This document shows positions 13,701 to 24,589 of a DNA stretch of 64,000 nt, piece by piece. Origin of the DNA: Dirofilaria immitis (taxonomy: Eukaryota; Nematoda; Chromadorea; Rhabditida; Onchocercidae). The translations under genes were made by a program, and so were the position numbers. The stretch lies in contig JAKNDB010000068.1 in NCBI GenBank assembly GCA_024305405.1, forward strand, positions 3,596,501 to 3,660,500, in the 5' to 3' direction. The first letter of the stretch is position 1. Each line of letters starts with the position of its first letter. The notes beneath the pieces are model-generated. The model saw nothing but the letters and a program-made list of their open reading frames with translations, was not told the origin of the DNA and searched no databases.

Positions 13701-16467
13701 AAAATGAAAATCCGAAATATTTTTTTGCAGTTAGTTTTCATTTAAAATACAAAATTCAATAAACAATTTAAGTAATGTCTTATTTCTTTAGACATGGAAA
13801 TGAACATGTTAAAATTCAGTGTCTTTATTCACAGCGCTATGAACAAGTTTGATGAGAAGATTTCGATTACCTTCATTGGTCGAGAATTCGTATAAAATTG
13901 TAGGTCTACATTTGATTTAACATTATTTTATTTCAATTTTGCATTATAAAATTTTGACATCACTCTAAAAATAAGGGTGAAATTTTGAGAACAAGAATGA
14001 TTCATAATTATTTAGTGATTGAGAAGTGATTGGAATATCTCTATCGTCGAATAATTCTTACATTTCAAGAATGTATCGTGATTTCACTATGATGATACAT
14101 AAGGGATCAATTTTTTCTTTTTAAGAAAACGGTGATAATAGTGATCATTTGCGAAAGTATTATCAGAAAAATGAATTTACATCAATAAATAAAAACAGTA
14201 TGCAATGCATTTTCTAGCGAAATATATGGAATATAGCAAATCATAATGTTTATAATAATATAGCTATGTTGATTTTTCTATGAAAAACAAAACTACGTAA
14301 AATTATGAAATTTAATGAATGTAGATTAAATTCCAATGATAATTTCATCTTTAGCATGGAAATTCCAAATGCTCTTAAATTTTTCGTCTTTATCTTGATT
14401 ATGTTTAACTTCTTTTTGCCGTCAATTTTTTTATTCTATAATATAAGTTGTAATGATTAATCGCAATCATTTTCCAAATATAATCTGCATTCAAGCAGAA
14501 GTTGTTCACAAATAGTGTCAAATATTATAATAATTGAATGTTACGCTAAAACTGTTGAAAGCAAAAAATCTAATGTCCACATTGATATCAATATTATAAT
14601 AATATATTTGCCTATTCCTGATCATCTTTCCGTGGCCATAATTTGAAAGATATTTCGATTATCTGATTAGTCAAAGTAGTTGCAGTACAAGAAACTATCG
14701 TTCGAAGCAAGGATAAGACGATGGGAAATAAAAATACAGCTTCCTTTTATCTCTCAAAATACTGATCTTTGCAAAATTTTAATTTTGTAACGCTTAATTC
14801 TTAAAATTGAAATTTCCAATACTCGTGTAAAGTTGGTCTCTGAAGAACAATATGTACACTAAAAGATTTTAGATAAGCATCATATGCCGGATAAAAGGCT
14901 GCATTTTTGCTTCTGGTCAAACTGTAGTACAGAAAAAAATATATTTTATGTACTAAAAATACAATAGAAGTTTAGTGATTACTAATAATTAATTCCTGAC
15001 CAGATTCCATTCATCCATTCATAAAAATAAAATCCAGCTTAACGAGATTTTCAATGACTAATGTTACTGATCTAATGTAAGAGCTTAATATAGATATGAC
15101 TCTATACAATATATTCCTATAACTACGAGAAAAACTATTTTATTACTCAAATGTAAAGTCAGTTTTGAAAACTTCGAACTAAAGTATTACAAAAATAATT
15201 GAATTCAATTTGAAACTAAGGAAGTACTTCGTATAGAGCGTAAAAAGCGCAAGTGTGAAGAAGGAAATTTTTTGAAATAAGGCAAGGTACTATAAAGCTG
15301 ATAAAGAGATTTTGTGTATCAAAATTTACTCGTCATCATCAATCATTTGTAAAGTAAAATTTCAATACTGAATTAAAAGCTCATTTCGGAACTGAAATTT
15401 ATTTTGATACATCATGTCTAAGATTTATGAAGCATAATTTGCGGTAGATTAATATCAATAGTGAATGTAATAATAATTAATTAAATAATGAGAATAATAT
15501 AAATAACAGTAAATAATAGCACGAATATTCTGCAAGTATCTTCGCATCTATAATCAAAATTAAAATCAGTGTTAATTGATAATATTGTTAATGAATGTGA
15601 ACAAATGTAACCAAAATGATCCCTGAATTTGCACATATGCTTGAAAACAAGATATTTGAAACCAGCCAATTTACATTTGCCTGACTTTGTTTTCATGAAT
15701 TTAATTTTATTTCAATATAATGAGGGCACAGAAATTGAATATATGCAAAATTTCTGATATATTGATTTCATAAGATTTTTGGATTCTCTGAATCATTTCC
15801 ATTTCTATCTTATTCGCTCATTTCTCTTTTAATGCTTTCAATTTTATATTATTTTTTCGATATCGGACAACAATAGCTTAAATTAGTTAGTTAATTATTT
15901 TCGAGCTTCTATTTTAAAAAATTTGTCTCATATAATTTTTTAAAGTTAATTACTTCTTCATTCTTATTTTTCATATATTCAAATGTTTAATAAAAGCTTT
16001 CTATCCTTCCGTACTTCAGTTCACATCGAATTTATCAATTAATCATTTAACCGAATAGAATAACGATTAACATAGTGTGAAATATTTATGCTGTTGAACA
16101 GAGAATTATTTTTGCGACATTTCCTACTTTTTTTTGCGTTGCTTAAAAACTTGATTAATTATTTTGGAGGCTTAAATGATCTTTCTTTGCTTTCGTTTAT
16201 TAAAGAGATTTGCAAGGATGTATTGATTGGACATAGTGTGATATATAATTTTAGCAAAATCCATTCAATGAAATAAGAAAAATAATCCTTCTTTTTTATG
16301 TAAGATGATACAAGCATTTTAATATTACCATTCTACACAATTCTGAAAGCTATCAGGATTGTCATTATATCGTTACATGACTTCTTCTTTCGTATGATAC
16401 ATTTTGCAAAGATGAATTGATTCAGTAATTGCATTCATTATAAGTATATTAATATTGATTAACTATC
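10729..16467. other. long gene-poor spacer
   Basis: No complete gene is visible. Apart from the minus-strand exon candidates at 11424-11880, the only hint is a polar plus-strand stretch around 12410-12590. It changes frame once (NQKFDEESEK, then RRRYEANREKLSNEQSDK) and could be a broken exon. 12600-16467 holds AT-rich sequence with no domain I recognise. Confidence 0.45.
11424..11880 (-). CDS. candidate minus-strand exon pair, unknown product
   Basis: A minus-strand frame running from about 11880 down to 11741 is polar and well balanced (VEYMSAATTLESSTIIPLLQ, then KVAQNHLIARQ). It ends at a strong CAG|GTGAGC donor. A phase-0 acceptor at 11553-11554 would join it to 11552-11424, which reads QLLELFKRMIIYRCHNCKRF and further Cys/His residues before TGA. 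The second exon has a CxxC pair suggestive of a small metal-binding unit, but I recognise no family. No start codon or upstream exon was identified. Confidence 0.25.
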
Positions 16468-16578
16468 ATGGCAGCGAAAACAAAAAGTGTTGGAGTAAAT
16501 GGAATTATTACTTACGATGGGAAACCGATGAATAATGGAGAGGTTGAACCATATAACAATAATACGATTTTTTTCTGA
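16468..16578 (+). pseudogene. transthyretin-like protein fragment
   Basis: An ATG-initiated 36-codon frame reads MAAKTKSVGVNGIITYDGKP and continues MNNGEVEPYNNN before a stop. The VGVxGxxxxxGKPxxxxxVxxY pattern matches the N-terminus of mature nematode transthyretin-like (TTL/TTR) secreted proteins. Those normally follow a signal peptide and run to about 110-130 aa. No signal peptide and no continuing exon with the conserved cysteines was found downstream, so this looks like a relic or isolated exon. The family call rests on one short block. Confidence 0.4.
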
Positions 16579-16681
16579 TTTTTTTACTATTTTACAAATA
16601 AAACTTAGTTAGTTAATAAATGTAATAATATTTAAATATTTGTTTGTAATTAATTTGAAAATATCTGCTACAAACTTAGAT

Positions 16682-17076
16682 CCTCGGATCGGATGAGAAT
16701 GTGACATATGTTGATTATTCTGCCGTAATGCATTCAAGCGTTGTATTTGAACAGCTTGCACTTGACTTTGCTTCAGTTGTGCTTGCTGTTGTGTGTCGCT
16801 TGCATTTTTTGCTGATTCTGCGCTTGAGCTTGTTGATTTTGAAATTCATGTTGTTGTTGCTGCTGCTAAGAAAAATGAAGAAATTCATAAATTTAAGTGC
16901 TGCTCGAAAGTTGGTATTTACGAAAATAATATCGCATAATACCGTCGATTCGAGATCATTATAAAATGCACCATGCAATTTAAAATGCCTGAATTGCGTG
17001 CAAGTGAACATGGGCATTTTGTGCTGTTTCATACAATTGTTGTTGTTGTTGCTGCTGCTGAGTTAATTGTACTTGA
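16682..17076 (-). pseudogene. glutamine-rich protein remnant, two exons with a frameshift
   Basis: On the minus strand, 17076-16980 reads QVQLTQQQQQQQQLYETAQN and then stops at TAA. A second piece begins after a good TTTTTCTTAG acceptor at 16865. It reads QQQQQHEFQNQQAQAQNQQK, loses frame near 16800, and resumes one frame over as QQQAQLKQSQVQAVQIQRLN to about 16690. CAG/CAA mixing and the continuation of glutamine spacing across the shift argue for real former coding sequence, such as the Q-rich tail of a transcriptional regulator. No folded domain is visible, so the family is unknown. The frameshift could also be a sequencing error. Confidence 0.4.
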
Positions 17077-17486
17077 CTTTAAGCCTAAAAGAAAAATTTT
17101 GAATACCGAACTTCTGAACTTCTGGATAAGTGAACCAAACCAAAAATCACAATCAAACAACTTGATAAATATGTTGAAAAATTGGAATATTTAAGCTTCA
17201 TTCCTTAACCCGTAGCAGATTTTTCCTGCTTGAGTAAGTTTTTAGAAAAACTTGACATTTCTTGCAATAAACATCTATTCGTCGAAGTTTATCCTGGATT
17301 AACATATATTATTTTACAAGGCCAATAAATATGCACAAATTTACTAACATTTGAAAAATTATTCTTTCATTCCGATATTAACAGAAATCTGCATTCCACT
17401 GCAATATTCGTTCATATGAATTAAACAATTTATATGAATAACAAATAAATGTTTGAGAATCAAAAATACCAATTTAAAATTACCTA

Positions 17487-17741
17487 TTGGTAAAATTGAG
17501 TAAATGCTTGATTTATTGTAATCAACGATCAGACATTGATAAAATTCTTAGAAATGAAACAAGAAAAGAACAAAAAGTTCATTTAGTAATTATAGTTACA
17601 AGCAAAAACAATAAGCAAATCGCAAATCCCAATCACCATTCCAACATTGTTTGTATTACGACACACAACGGTAAGTTTAGGTTCATTTCGCGAATGCTAA
17701 TAATAAACTTTATGTATATATTTGTTTATAAAGTGTTATGA
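17487..17741 (+). CDS. candidate exon, unknown product
   Basis: An open frame begins without a convincing ATG. It is polar in its first two thirds (KCLIYCNQRSDIDKILRNET, then KEQKVHLVIIVTSKNNKQ). A consensus donor (CACACAACG|GTAAGTTT) sits at about 17671, after which the translation becomes hydrophobic noise. That pattern suggests an exon ending near 17671. No partner exon and no domain was recognised. Confidence 0.2.
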   Translation: MVKLSKCLIYCNQRSDIDKILRNETRKEQKVHLVIIVTSKNNKQIANPNHHSNIVCITTHNGKFRFISRMLIINFMYIFVYKVL

Positions 17742-19060
17742 TATAGAGTGAAAAAGTTGATTCCCAAAATGCGATGATATTTGCAATGTGGAAAAAGGAT
17801 ATGTTTGATTTGAACTGCTTTTAACTAATAATTCAGCAGTTATTGTAAAAATACTAAATTTTTTTGCATTTTAATTTTCTGTATAATATTGATGTAAGGA
17901 TTTGAAGTACGAACTATAAGATTTATTAAACCAATTATTTACCGATTTATCAATGATTTAAATCTCTCAACTCTTCTTTTCTAAAGTATTGCTTGTTACC
18001 AGAATTAGGTGTCTTTTGATTTGCTTCAAAGATGGAAGATTCTATGCTATTTATCGTTAAAATGAAATTGCTCACATCAGGTTTTTTTCATATTTGTCTG
18101 TAACATTTTCAAAACCTTTTTATACAACTAAATAATGAAAGAAAAAATTCATTACATTACACAAACAGACTTCTAGAAAGAATTCTTGGGAAAAGGATAA
18201 GAAATATGAAAGAAGTGATCAATCAATATTATACCAAGTGAGCAAAATCATTTTACACAGGTTTAATTACTATTATGAGAGAAATAATCAATCGGAATTT
18301 AATCTAAATTATTTTCTATGAAATATTCAATTAATTGCAATGAGCGATATATATATTTGGCGAAAAATTGAGGTATATTTGATTAGATTAGAATTGGTTG
18401 AAAAAAATTTATTAAATACAATCTAATTGTTAAAATAATTAGACGTATATAAAATAGATAAAATTAGCATATAATTATATTCAGTGATTACATTGATAGC
18501 TATAAAATTAAGAAATGAAATATTTGTATGAAATTTTTCACACAAATATAAAATAAGTTTTCCATGAACTCTCTAATAAGGCAAATTGAGCTCTCAAACT
18601 CAGTCTAACTGGCCAACTTTCAAAATTTTTAGAATTCGATTTCTTAAATTCAAAATAATTTATATATTATAAAAATAACTAATTAAATACTCCATATAAT
18701 TTAACTGCCCACAAATTTAGATTTTAAATTTCGATATTTTATTATCGTTTTATGCTTTCCTTTTTCGATGTTCCATTCAATATCTTCTTAAGTGCAATAA
18801 AGTTTGATTGTTTATACGTTTTAAAAACAACAAAAATGTTATTATAAAGCTCCAATCGTTCATTTCGGCATATTTCAATAAATTTCTATTGTCAAGTTCT
18901 TAATTATCGCAATTTTGTTATTTATTTATTATATATTATGGCTTACTTTCTAACAAATTCGACTAATAGCTGTAATTATTTTAGAAATAATTTGTTGAGG
19001 AAAATTGGAATAGTATTTTTATTAACAACTTGGGAAATTCAATTATTAATCGCTGTTAGG
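17742..19060. other. AT-rich spacer
   Basis: Nothing supportable as a gene is visible on either strand. It lies just downstream (in minus-strand sense) of the kinase pseudogene and may contain unrecognisable decayed 3' parts of it. Confidence 0.45.
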
Positions 19061-19100
19061 CCAAAATTTCTTGAACCCAATTACTGCAAACATTGAACCA

Positions 19101-19698
19101 TTATTTAAAGAACTCGTTCGTTGTAGAATTGAGATGAACTAAACAGGTTTCTTTAAACCAATGTGTAGGGAACTTTATAGAAAATGGTTCAATATCGAAT
19201 ATCTCTCTGGAAATAAAATTATAAAATTTTAAAAGATGCACTAAAAACACAAAAAAAATTGAACCCTCCAAACCTAAATATCTTTTCATTGGTTGCTAGC
19301 ATCTTTCTTTCTGCGAAATGAAATGCGACAATATTATGGCTTTCAAGAAAATCTAATCCATGCTGTAAAATAAAAAATTATTGGAAGAAACTGATAGTAA
19401 ACAACTATAAATTGGAACGAAAATAAAAAAGTTCATAAAGTGACCTAATAACAATTGAAAAATTAATTAATTATAAATATAACAATGACTTTGCTCAACA
19501 TCAACTTCATTAATAGTTATAATCAATTAGGTCAACGAAATTAAACTGAATAAGTAAATTATATGAATGAAAATAAGTGAAATCTTCCATTCCAAAAGTT
19601 TTTCTCTCAGCTCATTTTCATCTTTTGTTCTCACAAGAAACGTCAATGCTTCAACATTGCTACCGTGAAATATTAAAGATGAAATAAACCACTTGTAT
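19101..19698 (-). pseudogene. tyrosine-kinase domain pseudogene
   Basis: Three minus-strand exon remnants sit behind credible acceptors. 19698 to about 19575 reads EALTFLVRTKDENELREKLL, like kinase subdomain V. 19362 to about 19250 reads HGLDFLESHNIVAFHFAERK and then MLATNEKIFRFGGF, matching the catalytic loop and DFG region of receptor-type tyrosine kinases. 19206-19101 reads IEPFSIKFPTHWFKETCLVH, then LNSTTNEFFK and a stop, matching the P+1 loop and APE region. Every catalytic signature is damaged: the HRDLAxRN equivalent has no catalytic Asp, DFG is FGG, and APE is KET. The reading frame also breaks after the FGGF motif. It is therefore a dead copy. The inverted-repeat DNA at 19.75-22 kb probably holds its upstream exons. 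Confidence 0.7.
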
Positions 19699-19749
19699 CT
19701 GAAGTTATGATTACGTAGTATTGAAAACTGATATGCATTGGTTATTTAT

Positions 19750-21000
19750 ACTGTATTGGTTTAATATTTCTTTTGTAATGTTTTTGCCAAAATCTGATCT
19801 CTTTCCGATCACTTTTCTACAAGCTATCATAAAATTTATACACTTTCTAATGCATATAATAATCGACTTACGTAGGCTTATTAGAAGTGTCCCTGTGTGC
19901 AACATAATAGATAGGCAGAGGAAGGTTTTTCTGATCGAAAGAATACCAGAGATTATTCACGATCCTATTTCAGACCATAAACAATCTGAGAAAGCAAAAA
20001 CTAATTTCGCTTCTTGCTAAAAATCGCAATTCATTTTTTATTTTATTATACAAGCAATCTGTCCAGCAGTGAAATATTATCGAAAATAAAAATAATTTCA
20101 AATTATAGGACGACTAACAAAAATATTTTGAAAATTAATAAATGCTTAAAGATTTTAGAAAAGATAAATATATTCAGTAATTATTACTATTGCAGTCTCC
20201 CATTCGCTCATTAAAACAACCTCCTGATCGCTGAAAATTAATTATAAACATTAATTTTAGACAAATAGTCAGATTATTGCATGAAGTTATATTTTCCCAT
20301 AGATACTAATCAAATGTAGTTGACAATAATAAGGACAATTATGATGCGTAGCATAATATTACAAAGCGGATGATGAAACTAATTCTGTCAAAACTTTAGA
20401 TCTTTTCTATCAAAGCATTTTAGTATTATGCAATACTTCTACCACTATGAAGAATATCGAAAGGTTCAAAAATAATTTAATCATCTTCTCACATTCAGAA
20501 TTTTGATCGCACCAAATGAATAGAGATAAAAAAAAGAGAAAAATTTGCTTTTAATAAAGCATGTAACCAAGCCCGGGCAGATGACATCCCGGAGAATAGC
20601 GATATTTGGAATGTATGCCTTTGGAATAAATATATCATCTCCGAAAATACATTTTCTGGATTTGTTAACTGGAAAAAATGATATTTTATTCTATTTAAGT
20701 AAATAAAAATTGAGCGATAAACTAATAATTAAGAATTATTTTAATTGAAATACAAAATCATTGAAATTACTTACAAATTATGTATTCAATTTCAGGATTA
20801 AGGTCAAAATAGGATGCATATAAATGTGCACTGCGCGCTAGTTCATCTTTTACCCATCTCAGAGCAACGCATTTGTTAAGTAAAAAGTAGATTGACATCT
20901 TGCAAAGCTAAGATTTTAATTCAATTTTTTTCTGGTAGTTGATAGTTTTCTGAATACTTTGTTTTGGTATCCAACAACTCAATCTTTAAGTAGTTCCTAA
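19750..21000. repeat. diverged inverted duplication, left arm
   Basis: Read as reverse complement, this stretch aligns collinearly with 25850-27080 over more than 1.1 kb. Shared blocks include the region around 20570-20680 (copy near 26190-26280), 20770-20980 (copy 25860-26080) and 20040-20260 (copy 26600-26830). Identity looks to be roughly 65-75% with indels. On the minus strand, part of it reads GDDIFIPKAYIPNIAI, which has a counterpart in the other arm (LLIPKVYTPDVADF). The duplicated unit was therefore probably coding, plausibly exons of the kinase-like gene whose remnants lie just beyond at 19.1-19.7 kb. Confidence 0.7.
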
Positions 21001-21368
21001 ATATGTTGAAATATGTCATAAATGAAATTTAAATAAAATGTAACTTTCACTTGAAATAATAGTGGCATGCATCGATTATAATTTTACCAATTACATTTAC
21101 ATGTGATCGCATGCGACTTATCGGTAAATGTTAATTTAAAAAAAAATTAGTAAATTTATAATATTATATGCATTTACATATAATTCATATTAAATACTTA
21201 TAAAGCTACATCTCAATGTAGACGTTAATCACTTATCTGACCCATCTTGAAAAACGAACCAAGAAGTCTAGCATATACGTAATTATTGGGTAGTAAACCT
21301 GATTAATAAAAAGCATAATGAAAGTAAAAATGAAAATAAAGAATATTTTTAATATAATTGATATGTGA

Positions 21369-21402
<34 letters not shown>

Positions 21403-23399
21403 ATGATATACATCTTTGAAATTTCGATATTGCGAATAATGTCATTATATACGAAAATTTTTTATTTTGTAAAAACTAGAAAATAAGGGCGATTCAATGA
21501 AGTCTTAATGGAATAAAGCAAATATTCTAAAATGATTGACTTTATTAAAGATCAAATTCTATCCATTATCAAGTTTCAGATATAAAAACTAACCACTGAA
21601 AAGTCTTTAAAAATATCTCCAGCTGTTTCATATGCAGGAAAGATTTGCCGATCAGTTGGATTGGCTATTTCACCATCTTTAATAATCAATGATTTCATCC
21701 GTTTTAGCAATACATCGATTATGATTTTACTGAAGAAATTACAACTCCTTCAATACAATAAACTGGAAGAAAAAGGTGATGTAACAAATGATAGATTGAT
21801 CTTATCATTTTATTGAAAAGGCGCATAATATAAAAGATCAACAAGCGAATAGGGAGCAAATCAAAGCTGGTGATATTTGCGAAATATTTTTCTAGTGAAC
21901 TCTGTATCTCAAAATACATTGTCAGATATGCCAAATTTGCCATTAGATTTGATTCACCATTATTCATACCTTCTAAATTATTTAATTTTAAAAAATTAAA
22001 TTAATCGATAGGAGAAATCTTCGAAATTTAGCTAGTAGCTTTATCCTTTTGCTATCTCTATGGGATCCACTGTTCGAACATTCGCCAGTTTCATCAGATT
22101 CTACATCGTTTATTTCGCCTAAATCATTTAATTTTGCATAACTAAATGAAATAGATGAATGAAATCCTCAAATTTACCTCTAGGAGTTGTAGTGATTTGG
22201 TTACAACGGAACAAGGAAAAGTAAATAGCAATGTAAAAAGAATTCGAATTTCCAAGAATTTCCAGATGTGAAAAGTCATATTCGAAGAATGTTAAGAGCT
22301 AAAAGAATTTGCAATATTGCATATAATAACAATATTTTTATTTCTAATTAAATAATTCAAATTTTTCATACTACACGTCTCATATAATAATATTCATAAT
22401 AGCAGCAACTTTATAAAATTGCGAATGTTTTCAAACAAAATCAATATTTCCTACAAATTTTAAAAACGGAGTCAAAGTTGTGAATCTTTTGAGCTAACTT
22501 GCTTATCAAGAAATGGAATAAGTAATATTGTATAATTATCAGGAGCAGTTTTGGGTTATTCAAAATTGTTATCTCTTATTAATAATTGATGAGGTTAAAA
22601 CAAGAAATTCGCCAAAGTTTCAAAATTCAATTTATAAAATTTGATAAGAAAGACGAATGATATCATTTTGGCAAATAAACACTAAATTATTTGATACTGA
22701 AAGGGATAGTTATATGCTGCAGTAGTTACATGTCACTAATAAAAACTCTGATTTCAACATTTTGATTAATTCAATTAATTAGCATAACAAAATCACTGAA
22801 TAATGTAGAGGTGATTTAGAATGAATAGAAGCGATTACTGTAGTTTTGTTGACAATTTCATTCTTCTACTAAATAAAAAATTATTTAAATAATAGACTAA
22901 ACATCAAATTTATCATACTATTATCATTTCATACATTGTGATTTTTGCTATTCACAATTCAGAAATTTTGAAAATTTAAAAAAAAGTTACCAATAAATTA
23001 TTAATTTTCGAGAATTCAATATGATGAAATTCTTACTGATATTTTGTATTATTATAAAAAACTCTTCAAAATGAATTATTTTTAAAATATAGTGTAAAGC
23101 ATTAAAGCTCGATATATATGAGTTTTAATTTTCCATTCAAAAATCATTTTTCCTTTAATAAAATATTCAATGAAACATGCATGGAACATCAGAAAAATAA
23201 ATGTAATCTATTTTTCTTTTATTTTTTTCCATTCCAAACATTTTTTTTTGGCAAACTATTTTTTCCAAAAATTGTTATTGTACGCAACTTCACATTCATT
23301 TTTAATCTCAGAATTTTGGCCAATCTCGGCTATATCTTATCTGTAGTTTCTGATATTGCTATCTGTCTTCTATTCATTGGTTTAAGAATGTAATTTTAT

Positions 23400-24393
23400 T
23401 AAGTTTTGTAAGTTTCGTTATATGAAGTATAGTTGTTATCCTTTAATATGTATTTTAGGTGTTTTTGGCGTTGATGTTGGTTTAATTTTATTCATATATT
23501 TTATCATTTTATTGTCTTTTATATTTATTTTATGTTTCTTTTATTGGATTAAGGATGTATCTCCTAAGGATGCTAGTGGACAGTATTCTTTTTATGACTA
23601 TCGTATTTTTGGACAAGGTTTTCGTGTTTTTTGTTTAATGAGTTGATTTTATTTTCTTCTATTTTTCTTAACTTTTTGGATTCTGTTTTATATCCTCTGA
23701 TTTGACTTGGTGGTGTTTTGTCACCATTGGATATTTCGTCACTATTGGATATTTCGTCACTATTGGATATTTCGTCACTATTGGATATTTCGTCACTATT
23801 GGATATTTCGTCACTATTGGATATTTCGTCACTATTGGATATTTCGTCACTATTGGATATTTCGTCACTATTTGATATTTCGTCACTATTGGATATTTCG
23901 TCACTATTGGATATTTCGTCACTATTGGATATTTCGTCACTATTGGATATTTCGTCACTATTGGATATTTCGTCACCTGATTATTTAGGTTTAAATGGCA
24001 CTGCTAGGTTCTTTTTGACAATGAATAGTGAATTTTTGAAGTATTCTCATCGTTATTTATGTTTAACTAGTTGTAAATGTGAATTATTTTTGTTATTATG
24101 TATTTTTATTGGTTCAAGAGTTTTCAATTTTATGAATATAATAATAATTGTTTTTGCTATGAGAGATACTATTTATGGTAATATTTTTTATATTGATACT
24201 GATATGCATGCTTCCATGTTTTGGTTAGTGTTTTTATTTCTTATTATTAATTTTTTTCGTGTTAGGTGTACTTAATTTTAATTGATATCATATCATATTC
24301 AGGTTTATAATATATCTATTGATTATTGTGGTTCCTTAGAATGGATGTGAATGGATGTGAGTTATGCTTATTGTGCTATTTATTTGATTCTTA
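23400..24393 (+). pseudogene. cox3: nuclear mitochondrial DNA: full-length cox3 copy (NUMT)
   Basis: The translation gives cytochrome c oxidase subunit III of a filarial-type mitochondrion. An N-terminal block (YPLICILGVFGVDVGLILFI) is followed by FFYWIKDVSPKDASGQYSFY, and then by a GGVLSPLDIS to SPDYLGLNGTA block interrupted by a tandem array. Next come SEFLKYSHRYLCLTSCK, DTIYGNIFYIDTDMHASMF and INFFRVRCT, and the FNWYH and WMWVMLIVLFIWF tail. Several positions need TGA read as Trp, as in invertebrate mitochondria. The reading also shifts frame a few times, so it cannot be a functional nuclear gene. The span is about 250 bp longer than expected for nematode cox3 because of the minisatellite. 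It sits within sequence that matches intron 9 and the end of exon 9 of the chitinase gene. Confidence 0.85.
23729..23978 (+). repeat. 18-bp minisatellite inside the cox3 NUMT, about 14 units
   Basis: The unit is GGATATTTCGTCACTATT, repeated about 14 times with almost no variation (one unit has TTTGATATT). Each unit is exactly six codons (DISSLL in the cox3 frame), so the array stays in frame between the GGVLSPL and SPDYLGLNG blocks of cox3. A single GGATATTTC-like unit would belong to the mitochondrial gene. The array is expanded relative to any normal cox3. Confidence 0.95.
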
Positions 24394-24589
24394 ATTTTTT
24401 ATTTTAAGATATTTATCATGTATTATATTTTTTTAATTGTTTTGTATTATGTTTTTTCTTTGTTTTATTTGTTTTTATTTTGAATTTTTCTGTAGCTTTG
24501 TTGTTTTTTTGTTTATTTGTAATCAGAAAACGAAAAATATTGTTTTCATTAAAAAATTCAATTGCAAAAAATTTAGTTTTCATTTTAAA

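Noticed and set aside
16715..17032. 105-codon minus-strand ORF
   Set aside because: It is a different frame over the Q-rich exon remnants; the glutamine-coding frame is the more credible one.
19721..20020. 99-codon plus-strand ORF
   Set aside because: It starts at a TTG, has no splice context, and lies over the inverted-duplication arm whose coding sense appears to be the minus strand.
23729..23978. CRISPR-like array
   Set aside because: Units are contiguous 18-bp tandem copies with no variable spacers, in a eukaryotic genome.
23718..24275. 185-codon plus-strand ORF as a novel repeat protein
   Set aside because: Its repeat half is the 18-bp array and its other half is cox3 sequence; the frame stays open only because the array unit is a multiple of three.
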